From positions 124,001 to 188,000 of the forward strand of contig NZ_RRYH01000012.1 in assembly GCF_004010155.1 (NCBI RefSeq): DNA of 64,000 nt, read 5' to 3'. The translations under genes and the position numbers were made by a program. Below are positions 19,868 through 28,314 of this stretch, piece after piece (positions within the stretch are counted from its first letter, which is position 1; each line of letters starts with the position of its first letter). The stretch comes from Solirhodobacter olei (GTDB taxonomy: Bacteria; Pseudomonadota; Alphaproteobacteria; Rhodobacterales; Rhodobacteraceae). The notes under the pieces are model-generated. The model was not told where the DNA came from, did no database searches, and saw only the letters and a program-made list of their open reading frames with translations.

Positions 19868-20793
19868 CCGCCCCGCTCCTTCAATATCTCGACATGGGCC
19901 GCGACCGACGCGCCCAAGGCCTGAAGATCATATCCCCCCTCCAGTGTCGAGACCACCCGCCCGCCGCAGGCCCGCTCCGCAAGGTCGCAGATCGCCCCGG
20001 TCAGCCAGCGGAAATCCTCCACCTGCCATTCGAGGCCCGCGAGCGGATCGTCGGCATGCGCGTCGAACCCGGCGGAGATCAGGATCAGTTCCGGCGCAAA
20101 GGCCTCCGCCGCCGGCAGGATCACCTCGCCCCAGGCCGCGCGCATCTCCTCGCCCCCCGTGCCGGGGTCGAGCGGGACGTTCAGCACCTGCCCATGCGCG
20201 CCGCGCTCATTGGCATAGCCCGTGCCGGGATAAAGCGGCATCTGGTGCGAGGAGGCGAAGAAGGCGCGCGCCTCGTCCCACAGCAGATCCTGCGTGCCGT
20301 TGCCGTGGTGCACGTCGAAATCGAGCACCGCGACGCGGCTCAGCCCATGCACCTCCAGCGCCCGCTTGGCCGCGATGGCGACGCTGCCGAACAGGCAGAA
20401 GCCCATCGGGCTTTCCCGCTCGGCATGGTGCCCCGGCGGCCGCAGCGCGCTGAAGGCGTTCTGCGCCTCGCCGCCCAGAACGGCATCCACCGCGGCGCAG
20501 GCTCCGCCCGCCGCGCGCAGGGCCGCCTCGAAGGAGCCCGGCGACATGAAGGTATCGGGGTCGAGCTGCGCGAAGCCCTCGGCAGGCTCCGCCGCCCGGA
20601 TCCGCTCGACATAGGCCTCAGGATGGCAGCGCAGCAGATCCGCCTCCTCCGCCCTTGGCGCCTCGCGCCGCTCGAGACCCGGAATGGCGTCCAGCGCCGC
20701 CTCCACCGCCTCGATCCGACCCACCCGCTCCGCATGGCCCGGCGGCGTCAGATGCCCCCGCCCCGCTGGATGCGTGAAAACAACCGTCGTCAC
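19864..20793 (-). CDS. Histone deacetylase family protein (arginase/deacetylase fold)
   Basis: A zinc-dependent deacetylase of the class II histone deacetylase/acetoin-utilisation family, 309 residues. Metal and catalytic motifs are visible: RPPGHHAE (paired His), LDFDVHHGNGTQD (Asp and His zinc ligands) and SAGFDAHADDPL (third ligand). The natural substrate is probably a small acetylated amine or a protein, not histone. A GTG start at 20793 is chosen because the family begins with a TTVVFTHPAGRGH-like strand and GAGG sits upstream; an ATG at 20847 would add 18 residues that do not fit. It overlaps xseB by four bases, so it is probably the promoter-proximal gene of the dxs operon. Confidence 0.9.
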   Translation of the reverse strand: MTTVVFTHPAGRGHLTPPGHAERVGRIEAVEAALDAIPGLERREAPRAEEADLLRCHPEAYVERIRAAEPAEGFAQLDPDTFMSPGSFEAALRAAGGACAAVDAVLGGEAQNAFSALRPPGHHAERESPMGFCLFGSVAIAAKRALEVHGLSRVAVLDFDVHHGNGTQDLLWDEARAFFASSHQMPLYPGTGYANERGAHGQVLNVPLDPGTGGEEMRAAWGEVILPAAEAFAPELILISAGFDAHADDPLAGLEWQVEDFRWLTGAICDLAERACGGRVVSTLEGGYDLQALGASVAAHVEILKERGG

Positions 20794-20899
20794 CTCAGCC
20801 TCACTTTCCGTCCAAAATATCTCGGGGGTCGCCATTGGTTGCGCCATTGGTCCGAGAAATCAATGGCGACGGCAGCGCCCCGGTCCAACGCTCGCCGCC

Positions 20900-21604
20900 T
20901 CAATCCGGCGCCAGCATATACCCCGACCCGCGCACCGTCTGCAGATACCGCGGCTGGCGCGAATCCGCCTCGATCTTGCGCCGAAGCCGGGTGATCTGCA
21001 CGTCGACCGCCCTCGCCGTCGCCTGCCCGTCGTCCCGCCCGAGGTCGGAGACGAGCTTTTCCCGGCTCACCGCCGCGCCCGGCTGGGCCGCGAAGATCCG
21101 CATCAGCGCGGCTTCGGTCGCTGTCAGCCGCACCTGCTCGTTGCCGCGCCACAGCTCGCCTCGGTCGACCTCGTAGCGCACCGGCCCGAGGTTCAGCACC
21201 TTCGGACCGGACTCGGCCGCCTTGGGCGAGGGCGCCCGGCGCAGGATCGCGTTGATCCGGAGCAGAAGCTCCTTCGGCTCGAAGGGTTTCGCCAGGTAAT
21301 CGTCGGCGCCCGCCTCCAGCCCCTCGATCCGGCTGCCCGTCTCGCCCCGCGCGGTCAGCAGCAGGATCGGCGTCGGCAGCTGCGCGCGCAGCGCGCGCGT
21401 CAGGCTGATCCCGTCCTCGCCCGGCATCATAACGTCAAGCACGATCAGGTCGAAGTCGAGCCCCGCCAGAAGCCGCCGCGCATGCGCCGCATCCCGCGCC
21501 GCCGTCACCAGAAACCCGCTGCGGACCAGAAACTTCTGCAGAAGGCCCCGGATCCGCTCGTCGTCATCGACGATAAGAAGGTGGATGTCGGTCTCCGTGC
21601 TCAT
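20900..21604 (-). CDS. petR: OmpR-type response regulator, PetR-like
   Basis: A 234-residue response regulator with a receiver domain (phospho-acceptor Asp57 in IVLDVMMP, acidic pair in VDDDE, Lys in LAKPFEP) and a winged-helix OmpR DNA-binding domain ending RYLQTVRGSGYML. It overlaps the MarR-type gene by four bases (ATGA). In R. capsulatus the adjacent petP (MarR-like) and petR genes lie upstream of petABC and are needed for growth. The same pair is here, but about 11 kb from petABC. The name is by analogy with that arrangement. No cognate histidine kinase is adjacent. Confidence 0.86.
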   Translation of the reverse strand: MSTETDIHLLIVDDDERIRGLLQKFLVRSGFLVTAARDAAHARRLLAGLDFDLIVLDVMMPGEDGISLTRALRAQLPTPILLLTARGETGSRIEGLEAGADDYLAKPFEPKELLLRINAILRRAPSPKAAESGPKVLNLGPVRYEVDRGELWRGNEQVRLTATEAALMRIFAAQPGAAVSREKLVSDLGRDDGQATARAVDVQITRLRRKIEADSRQPRYLQTVRGSGYMLAPD

Positions 21605-22110
21605 GCGCCACCATCCCGCAGGGTCATGTACTGTCGCCGCATCTCAGGCTCCATCATCGCCTCCAGCACCTGCCGGAAACCCGCCACCGCCTGCGGCCCC
21701 GCGGCGCGATAGGCCGCGCGCATCCGGCTCCGCTGCGCTTCCGACAGCTCACGCTCCAGCGCCTCGCCCTTTTCGGTCAGCGTCAGGTGCCGCTCGCGCT
21801 TGTCGCGCCGGCCGACCTGGCTGGCCACCAGACCGTCCTCGATCAGCGTCCGCAGCACGCGGTTCAGCGACTGCTTGGTCACGCCGAGAATCGACAGAAG
21901 GTTGTTCACCGTCGTGCCGGGCGAGCGATGGATGAAATGCATCGCCCGGTGATGCGCGCGGCCGTAGTCGTGCCGCTCCAGGATGCGGTCGGGATCGGCG
22001 GTGAAGCCGCGATAGGCGAAGAACATCGCCTCGATGCCCTTCCTGAGCTGCTCGTCGGTCAGAAACAGCAGGCTTTCGCCGCCAACCGGCCCGGCTCCTC
22101 CTTCCGCCAT
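21601..22110 (-). CDS. petP: MarR family regulator, PetP-like
   Basis: A MarR-type winged-helix protein of 169 residues from the second of two adjacent ATG codons (22110; the first is at 22113). AAGGGGGA precedes them and favours the second. The helix-turn-helix is in TTVNNLLSILGVTKQSLNRVLRTLIEDGLV, and the wing is in RRDKRERHLTLTEKGEAL. It is co-transcribed with petR by a four-base overlap, the PetP-PetR pairing known in Rhodobacter. The intergenic region toward ilvE (22111-22284) is unusually AT-rich for this genome and may carry the promoter of both units. The ligand is unknown. Confidence 0.84.
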   Translation of the reverse strand: MAEGGAGPVGGESLLFLTDEQLRKGIEAMFFAYRGFTADPDRILERHDYGRAHHRAMHFIHRSPGTTVNNLLSILGVTKQSLNRVLRTLIEDGLVASQVGRRDKRERHLTLTEKGEALERELSEAQRSRMRAAYRAAGPQAVAGFRQVLEAMMEPEMRRQYMTLRDGGA

Positions 22111-22284
22111 CATTCCCCCTTGCAGATCACAAAACACATCGACTTTCCCGATTTTATGTCAGCCTTGTTGACTATCCAAGATTCAATTGCTACCGAACTG
22201 CGGAAATCGCGAAATATTATGTCCTCCCCGGACCTAATATGCGCAATTTTCGCAAAAAGAACACCTGGGCCGAAGGAGGATGCG

Positions 22285-23154
22285 ATGGCTGGCGCCTATG
22301 ATGATCGCGATGGCTGGATCTGGATGGACGGCAAGCTGGTGCCGTGGCGCGAGGCGAATGTCCATATTCTGACCCATGCCATGCACTATGCCTCCTCCGT
22401 CTTCGAAGGGGAACGCTGCTATTCCGGCAAGATCTTCCGGGGCCGCGACCATTCCGCGCGGCTGCTGAAATCGGGCGAGCTGCTGGACATGCAAATCCCC
22501 TACACGGTCGACCAGATCGAGGAAGCCAAATACGCCATGCTGAAGGCCAACGGCTGGACGGACGCCTATGTGCGCGCCCTCGCCTGGCGCGGCGCGGGCG
22601 AGGACATGGGCGTCTCCGCCCGGCGCAACCCGGTGCGGCTGGCGATCGCCGGCTGGGAATGGGGCAACTACTACGGCGACGCGAAGTTCAAGGGCGCCAA
22701 GCTCGACATCGCGAAGTGGAAGCGCCCCTCGCCCGAGACCATCCCGACCGCGGCCAAGGCGGCCGGCCTCTACATGATCTGCACCATGTCAAAGCACGCG
22801 GCAGAGGCAAAGGGCTGCTCGGACGCGCTGTTCTTCGACTACCGCGGCTACGTGGCCGAGGCGACCGGGGCCAACATCTTCTTCGTGAAGGACGGCGAAG
22901 TGCATACGCCGCTGCCGGATTGCATCCTGAACGGCCTGACGCGCCAGACCGTCATCGCCATGCTGAAGGAGCGCGGCATCACGGTGCATGAGCGCCACAT
23001 CGAGCCGGGCGAGCTGGAGGGCTTCCAGCAATGCTGGCTGACCGGCACCGCCGCCGAGGTCACCCCGGTGGGCCAGATCGGCAGCTACAGCTTCGAGGTT
23101 GGCGCCATCACCCGCGAGATCTCCACCGACTACGAAAAGCTCGTCCGCGCCTGA
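22285..23154 (+). CDS. ilvE: Branched-chain amino acid aminotransferase
   Basis: A fold-type IV PLP aminotransferase that transfers the amino group between glutamate and the branched-chain keto acids. The 289 residues carry MHYASSVFEGERCY near the N-terminus. The PLP lysine is Lys158 in TAAKAAG. FFDYRGYVAEATGANIFFVKDG contains the phosphate-contact Glu-x3-Gly-Ala-Asn, and LNGLTRQTVI and TGTAAEVTPV follow. An excellent AAGGAGG site precedes the ATG at 22285. It is divergent from petP and ends in a strong hairpin at 23181. Confidence 0.95.
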   Translation: MAGAYDDRDGWIWMDGKLVPWREANVHILTHAMHYASSVFEGERCYSGKIFRGRDHSARLLKSGELLDMQIPYTVDQIEEAKYAMLKANGWTDAYVRALAWRGAGEDMGVSARRNPVRLAIAGWEWGNYYGDAKFKGAKLDIAKWKRPSPETIPTAAKAAGLYMICTMSKHAAEAKGCSDALFFDYRGYVAEATGANIFFVKDGEVHTPLPDCILNGLTRQTVIAMLKERGITVHERHIEPGELEGFQQCWLTGTAAEVTPVGQIGSYSFEVGAITREISTDYEKLVRA

Positions 23155-23180
23155 GGCAGGACCGAAGCTTAAGCAAGAAG

Positions 23181-23202
23181 CGGCCGCCCCCTGGGGCGGC
23201 CG
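23181..23202. terminator. Terminator between ilvE and the P450 gene
   Basis: CGGCCGCCCC at 23181-23190 pairs perfectly with GGGGCGGCCG at 23193-23202, with a two-base centre (CT) and flanking A- and T-rich bases (AAG before, TTTCGCTT after). It lies 27 bases after the ilvE stop and faces the convergent P450 gene, so it probably serves both. Confidence 0.8.
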
Positions 23203-23243
23203 TTTCGCTTGTCAGGGCGGGGAGGCCGGTCCGCGTTCAGCTC

Positions 23244-24602
23244 TCAGCCCTGAACGGGCTTTGCACGCAGCATCATCGGCCCGCCGGGCCGCATGGTGAA
23301 CGTCAGGACGGGCTCCGGGATCGGCTTGTCGCTCATCGACAGGTCCACCCGCCGGATCAGCGAGGCCATCAGCACGGTAATCTCGGTCTCGGCATATTGT
23401 GCGCCGATGCATATCCGGGGGCCATCGCCGAAGGGAATGAACTGCCCCCGTCGCGGCTTCTCGCCCAGGAACCGTTCCGCCCGGTATTCCTCCGGTGCCT
23501 CCCAGAGCTCCGAATTCCGGTGCAGGGAATAGATCGGGAAGAACAGCGCATCGCCCTTCTTGAAGGTGACGCCCTTCACGGTCAGCTCCGCATTCGCATC
23601 CCGGGCGAAGAAGGCAGCCGCCGGGTAAAGCCGCAACGTCTCGCGCACATGGGCAAGAAGGCGCGGCATCTTCTGCAGACTCTCGAAGGTCACCGGCCCG
23701 TCGCCGCAGGCCGCGATCACCTCCTCGCGCAGGACTGCCTGCACTTCGGGATAGAGCGCCAGAAGGTAAAGCCCCCAGGCCATCGTGTTCGCCGCCGTCT
23801 CGTGCCCGGCGACGACGAAGGTCAGCAGGTTGTCGACGGTGGTCTCGATGTCCTCGACGTCCTCCTCCAGCGTCTCGATCATCAGGTCGAGGAAATCCTG
23901 CGGCTCCTCCCGCCCCTCGGAGCGGCGGCTCTCGATCACCTGGCGCGCGAGGTCCCGCATGCTGGTCACCGGCTCCTTGCTCTTCAGCCATTTGCGCCGC
24001 GGCACCCAGGAGGGCAGGCCCATCAGGTCGAACAGCGAGATGAAGGAGATGAACTCGAAATACCTCTTTAGGCCGGCGCGGATCACCGGTGGCGCCACCG
24101 TCTCGGTCCCCGAGAACATCACCCGCGAAATGTTCATCAGAGTCGCCTCGGGCGAAAGCCGCGCCACGTCGATCTCGCCGCCACCCTCCAGCGCCTGCTG
24201 GGCGAACTCCTCGCCAGTCTTTGCAAAATGGGTGACCAGCATCGGCAGGTTCCGGGCGGCGAAGAGCGGCGCGTAGCGGTGACGCTGCACCTTCCACTTC
24301 TCACCCTCGCTCAGCATCAGTCCGTTCCCGACGGCGGAGCCGAGGATATCCTTGGTGAACTTCGCCTTGGGGAAGGTCCGCCCCTGCCCGATCAGGATCT
24401 CGGTGATCATCTCCGGATCGCAGATCCAGTGGATGTTCACCGGGCCGCGCAGATAGGTCTGGTGCTTGGTCTCATCCGGGATCACCCAGAGCATGTTCTT
24501 GCCCGCCAGCCGCGCGAAGGCGATCAGGCCGATGGGCTTCGTGGCCAGCGCGGCGGAGGCGGGTTCCCGCGTCTCGGCGCTGTGGATCACCGGTTGGTTC
24601 AT
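23244..24602 (-). CDS. Cytochrome P450
   Basis: A heme-thiolate monooxygenase of 452 residues. The I-helix AGHETAANTMAW carries the acid-Thr pair, the K-helix ExxR is in RETLRLYP, and the heme loop FGDGPRICIG gives the Cys ligand at about residue 398. There is no fused reductase domain, and no ferredoxin or reductase gene lies beside it, so it needs partners from elsewhere. The sequence around LRLYPAAAFFARDA resembles class II-like bacterial P450s such as the CYP102/CYP110 groups, but the subfamily cannot be fixed by eye. The substrate is unknown. The gene stands alone, convergent with ilvE. Confidence 0.92.
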   Translation of the reverse strand: MNQPVIHSAETREPASAALATKPIGLIAFARLAGKNMLWVIPDETKHQTYLRGPVNIHWICDPEMITEILIGQGRTFPKAKFTKDILGSAVGNGLMLSEGEKWKVQRHRYAPLFAARNLPMLVTHFAKTGEEFAQQALEGGGEIDVARLSPEATLMNISRVMFSGTETVAPPVIRAGLKRYFEFISFISLFDLMGLPSWVPRRKWLKSKEPVTSMRDLARQVIESRRSEGREEPQDFLDLMIETLEEDVEDIETTVDNLLTFVVAGHETAANTMAWGLYLLALYPEVQAVLREEVIAACGDGPVTFESLQKMPRLLAHVRETLRLYPAAAFFARDANAELTVKGVTFKKGDALFFPIYSLHRNSELWEAPEEYRAERFLGEKPRRGQFIPFGDGPRICIGAQYAETEITVLMASLIRRVDLSMSDKPIPEPVLTFTMRPGGPMMLRAKPVQG

Positions 24603-24917
24603 CTTCGCTCTCCATCCGTGCCGGCCCAGCCGAGCCCGGCGCAGACCTTACCACGCAACCTCTCGGTGAACAGCCGCAATGCCATCTTCTCGCCACAGTC
24701 CCCGCCGGACTGTGGCGCTTGGGCGACCGCGGATGACACGTCACGCCGCCTGTCGCTGCCGGGTCTGCCACAGGGGCCCGGACTGCGGCAACGGCGGGGC
24801 CGGCAGCCCGACCCTATGGTTTCTCATAGATTGCGCGCGGCCATCACGGCGTCGTGAAATGCCCGTGATCGGTCCGCTCGGGCGGGTCGGGAAACCTCTC
24901 AACAGCAGGGCACACTG
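24603..24917. other. Intergenic region before the surface lipoprotein
   Basis: This 315-base region lies between the divergent P450 and lipoprotein genes. I see no tRNA, small coding frame with a ribosome site, or clear palindrome. It must hold the promoter(s) of one or both genes, but no convincing -35/-10 pair can be named. Confidence 0.5.
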
Positions 24918-25538
24918 ATGGACACCAAATTCGCGCTCGTCGCACTCACCACCTGTTTCGCGCTGTCGGCCTGTGGCGGCGGCGGCAGCAGCACCGGCAG
25001 CAGCACCGGAGGCACCACCGCGGCGCTGTCCTCGGCAGAGGCGCAATCCGTGGCCACCACCTACACGGACTACCAGAACCGCATCAAGGACGGTTCGCTG
25101 ACCGAGACCACCCCGACCGGGAAGGCCTCCATGGCAGGCTATCTCGGCATCGACAACGTCAGCACCGACAACCCCGACCTGTCCGCGTTGGGCAAGCTGG
25201 CGATGGATGTCGATTTCGACGCCGGCAAGCTGAGCGGCACGGCCTCTGACTTCGGGGTCTACACGGGCACCGCCAGCGAGAAGACGGATATCAACGTCAC
25301 CGGCTCGCTGGATGTCACGGGCACGGTCTCGGGCTCCGCGCTCTCGGCCACCGCCTCCGGCACGGTGTCCGACGGCACGACGCCCTCGGACCTCAACCTG
25401 AACATGACCGGCAAGTTCTATGACGACTCCGGCACGCTGACCGCGGTCGGCACTCACACCGGGACGATGAAGGACCACGGCGCGAGCGACTCAAGTGCCT
25501 GGAACGTCGATGGCGGCTTCTACGCCACCAAGCAATAA
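24918..25538 (+). CDS. TbpB-like surface lipoprotein, probable Slam substrate
   Basis: A 206-residue lipoprotein. The lipobox LSAC puts the lipidated Cys at residue 19. A Gly/Ser/Thr linker follows (GGGGSSTGSST and on), as in surface-exposed lipoproteins tethered to the outer membrane. The C-terminal half is a run of short beta strands with Thr/Ser/Gly repeats (LSGTASDFGVYTGTASEK, then VTGTVSGSALSATASGTV) ending DGGFYATKQ. This resembles the TbpB-type lipoprotein barrel of Slam-dependent proteins. A Slam-like gene follows after 135 bases. Iron-protein binding cannot be claimed; the ligand is unknown. The ATG has a CAGGG-like site upstream. Confidence 0.8.
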   Translation: MDTKFALVALTTCFALSACGGGGSSTGSSTGGTTAALSSAEAQSVATTYTDYQNRIKDGSLTETTPTGKASMAGYLGIDNVSTDNPDLSALGKLAMDVDFDAGKLSGTASDFGVYTGTASEKTDINVTGSLDVTGTVSGSALSATASGTVSDGTTPSDLNLNMTGKFYDDSGTLTAVGTHTGTMKDHGASDSSAWNVDGGFYATKQ

Positions 25539-25562
25539 GCCGGCACCTCCACCGGTTCGGGG

Positions 25563-25581
25563 CCGGGGGCCATGCCCCCGG
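25563..25581 (+). promoter_or_regulatory. Intercistronic hairpin between lipoprotein and Slam genes
   Basis: CCGGGGGC at 25563-25570 pairs with GCCCCCGG at 25574-25581 across a three-base loop, 25 bases after the lipoprotein stop and 92 before the Slam start. No T-tract follows, so it looks more like an mRNA-stabilising or attenuating hairpin than a full terminator. It could make the lipoprotein more abundant than its translocon. Confidence 0.5.
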
Positions 25582-25673
25582 TCTTCGCAGGCGCGGGATG
25601 CCGTTTCCCCCATCCCGCGCCGCCCCCCGATCCGCCCTGCCCCAATCCGCGCCCCGGAAAGCTGCGACGCGCC

Positions 25674-26957
25674 ATGCGCCTATTCTCTCCGCTCATCGCG
25701 GCCGTCCTCGCGGCTGGCCCGCTTTCCGGCCTCGCCGGTTCCGGATCGGCCCACGCCGGCACGGTGGCCCCGGCGGCAGGCCAGGCCCAGCCCGGAGGCA
25801 AGGCCAGCCCCGAGACCGCCCCGCGCACCGTCGCCGACTGGATCGCGCTCGGCGACCGGCAGATCTCCCAGGGCCGTGCCGCTGCGGCAGTTCTGATCTT
25901 CGGCGCCGTCGCGGCGCGCCAGCCGGATTACCCCCCGGCCCAGGAGGGCCTGGACAGGGCCTTCGCCCGCTTCGGCCCGGTCGGCCGCGCCGAGGGCTTC
26001 CTGCGCTACGCCCTTGCCGAGGATCCGGCACGGGAGCGCGCGCTTCTCGCCGCCTGGCAGGCGCTCGACCGGGCGCATCCGCTGCGCTTCTCCGGCTCGG
26101 CCTCGATCCTGCCCAGCAGTAACGTCGACCACGTCGCCTCCGAACGCTACCTGGTCACCGATTTCGGCACCTTCCTGATCGACGGCGGTGGGCAGGAAAG
26201 CACGGGCGTCGGCCTCGGCTATTCGCCGGGCGTCGACTACATCCTTCATTCCCGGCCCGGCGCGCGGGTCCGGCTGCATGCGGACTACGCCGGTGCCTGG
26301 TTCGACGCCGCCCCGCTGCGCTATGGCGAGCCGAGCCTCGGGATCACCTACGAAAGGCTCGGAGGCCGGGCACCCTGGTCGCTGGAGGCCTTCGCGAGCC
26401 GGCGCCGCTACGGCGGCACGGGTCAGGTGGTCACCGCCGACAACACCGCGCGCGGGCTTGAGCTGCGCAAGGCCTGGCGGCCGGGGCGCGGCGGACGCGT
26501 GCTGCTGGACCTCGGCGCGGTCTACCGGCGCTACTCCGAAAAGCCCTATCTGACCGGCCCGACCTATGACCTCGACCTGTCCCGGATCCGGCCAGTGGCC
26601 GCGCATGGCCGGATCAGCTACGGGCTGCACCTGCAACGCGGCCGGCCACGCAAGAACTACCACCGCTATTCCGGGGTCGAGCTGCGCGTCGGCTACGCGC
26701 GTCCGGTCGTGCCGGACCTGCAGCTTTCGGTCACGCTGGGGCTGGGGCAGCGGCTCTACGACACCGCCTTCCCGATCGTCGGAGAGCGGCGGCGCGACCG
26801 CACCCTCAGCCTGGGCATCGGGGCGAAACTCAGCCGCCTGAAGATCTTCGGCCGCACGCCGCGCCTGAGCTGCACGGCCTGGCGGACCCGTTCGAACATC
26901 GCGCTCTACACCATCGGCTCGGTCGATTGCGCAATGACGCTAACGCTTGATTTCTAA
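25674..26957 (+). CDS. Slam-type surface lipoprotein assembly modifier
   Basis: Slam proteins move lipoproteins across the outer membrane to the cell surface. The 427-residue product has a signal peptide (cleavage near HAG-TVA, about 28) and an N-terminal helical TPR-like domain (about 45-145, with LGDRQISQGRAAAAVLIF and FLRYALAEDPARERALLAAW). A C-terminal barrel of about 280 residues begins at LRFSGSASILPSSNVDHVASER and ends in a terminal Phe (MTLTLDF), as outer-membrane barrels do. This layout and the SILPSSN motif match DUF560/Slam. The lipoprotein gene immediately upstream is the natural client. The start has a poor ribosome site (GGAAAG, 13 bases away), so the exact N-terminus is less sure. 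Confidence 0.8.
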   Translation: MRLFSPLIAAVLAAGPLSGLAGSGSAHAGTVAPAAGQAQPGGKASPETAPRTVADWIALGDRQISQGRAAAAVLIFGAVAARQPDYPPAQEGLDRAFARFGPVGRAEGFLRYALAEDPARERALLAAWQALDRAHPLRFSGSASILPSSNVDHVASERYLVTDFGTFLIDGGGQESTGVGLGYSPGVDYILHSRPGARVRLHADYAGAWFDAAPLRYGEPSLGITYERLGGRAPWSLEAFASRRRYGGTGQVVTADNTARGLELRKAWRPGRGGRVLLDLGAVYRRYSEKPYLTGPTYDLDLSRIRPVAAHGRISYGLHLQRGRPRKNYHRYSGVELRVGYARPVVPDLQLSVTLGLGQRLYDTAFPIVGERRRDRTLSLGIGAKLSRLKIFGRTPRLSCTAWRTRSNIALYTIGSVDCAMTLTLDF

Positions 26958-27155
26958 GCAGAACCGGGCAAGATCGATGCATGTGGGATGGAGTTGTGAC
27001 GGTAGGGCCTGTTTGGCACGCGAGGGATCGGCACTTTGGCCGGCTCCGATCGCGGCATCGCGCGATCCCGCCCGGCATCCGACAGGACAGGCTTATGGGA
27101 CCGGCGCGCGGCGCGCACCTGGTGGACCGGCCGCCCCCCCGCGGATGAGCGCCGC

Positions 27156-28247
27156 ATGAACGGCCCGCTGTCGCATCACGACATCTATGATGCCGCGCTC
27201 GACGACACGCTCTTCGACGCGCTGCCGGTCTGGATGGCGCGCGAGATCGACGTACCCTCGGCGGTCTTCATCTGGCTGCACCCCGGCGACTACCGCGAGA
27301 TCACCGCCGGCACCCAGGCCGAGGCCAACGAGGTCTATAACGACTTCGAGGGCCACGATCCCTGGCTGGCTCAGGCGACCGACGACAAGTTTGGCATCGG
27401 CGCGTTCCGGCTGTCGGACAGCGTCTCGGCCCGCGAGTTCGAGCGCAGCGAGATGTACAACGCCTTCATCCGAGAGAACCGGCTGGACCGCTACTGGTGC
27501 CTCGGCATGATGCACGGCACCCGCGATGGCCGGGTGGCCACGGCCTTTCACAAGTCCCGCCGGGGCGGGGATTTCACCGATGCCGAGCACCGCTCCATCA
27601 ACCGCCATGCCGAGGATCTCGGCCGGCTCCACACGATCCGGCGCGAGCTGCACCGCAACCGCATCCGCGACATCGTCGCCGCCGACAACAGCCTGATCGA
27701 CGACACGCCGGTGTTCGAGCTCGACCACCAGGGCCGCCTCTTGCGCCTGAACGGCAAGGCGGAGCTGCTGGTTCGCCTGCATCCGGCGCTGGCGGTCGAT
27801 GCCCGGCGCGTGCTGAAGACCCAGGGCCGCGGAGAGCGCGGCTTCCGCGCCGCGGTCGGGGCAGCGACCGAAGCCGTGCGGCGCCGCGCCGGCGCGGTGG
27901 AACTCGGCCCGGCGCGGGCGGAGGACGGGCGCCTGATCCCAGCGCTGCGGCTGAATTTCCTGCCCCGCACCGAGGGCGGGCGGAAGGTGCTGGTGATCGC
28001 CACGACAGAGGCCGAGGGCGGGCTGCAGGCGCTCTTCGACGCGCCACTGGAAAGCGTGCGCCTCACCCCGCGCGAGCGCGACGTGCTGCACGGGCTGATG
28101 CGTGGGCTGCGGCGCGACCAGCTCGCCCACGACCTCGACCTGGCGGTGCCGACGATCGACCTGCACAGCACCAACCTGGGCCTCAAGCTCGGCGCCCGTA
28201 CCATCGCCGAGGCGGTGGCGCTTTCGCTGAAGTTCGGCCTGCTCTGA
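27156..28247 (+). CDS. LuxR-type helix-turn-helix regulator
   Basis: A 363-residue regulator with a C-terminal LuxR/GerE DNA-binding domain at about 303-356. LTPRERDVLHGLMRG begins it, and the QLAHDLDLAVPTIDLHSTNLGLKLG recognition helix follows. The N-terminal 190 residues lack receiver motifs and do not show the acyl-homoserine-lactone contact pattern clearly; they look like a GAF/PAS-like sensor. It is 198 bases after the Slam gene on the same strand and could control it, but that is inference. The ATG at 27156 fits the domain start. No luxI-type synthase lies nearby. Confidence 0.82.
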   Translation: MNGPLSHHDIYDAALDDTLFDALPVWMAREIDVPSAVFIWLHPGDYREITAGTQAEANEVYNDFEGHDPWLAQATDDKFGIGAFRLSDSVSAREFERSEMYNAFIRENRLDRYWCLGMMHGTRDGRVATAFHKSRRGGDFTDAEHRSINRHAEDLGRLHTIRRELHRNRIRDIVAADNSLIDDTPVFELDHQGRLLRLNGKAELLVRLHPALAVDARRVLKTQGRGERGFRAAVGAATEAVRRRAGAVELGPARAEDGRLIPALRLNFLPRTEGGRKVLVIATTEAEGGLQALFDAPLESVRLTPRERDVLHGLMRGLRRDQLAHDLDLAVPTIDLHSTNLGLKLGARTIAEAVALSLKFGLL

Positions 28248-28314
28248 GCCGGCCACGCGCGCAGGGCACCAAACGCCACCGCGCCATCCGATCCGGACCG
28301 TTCTGAGGAGAAGG

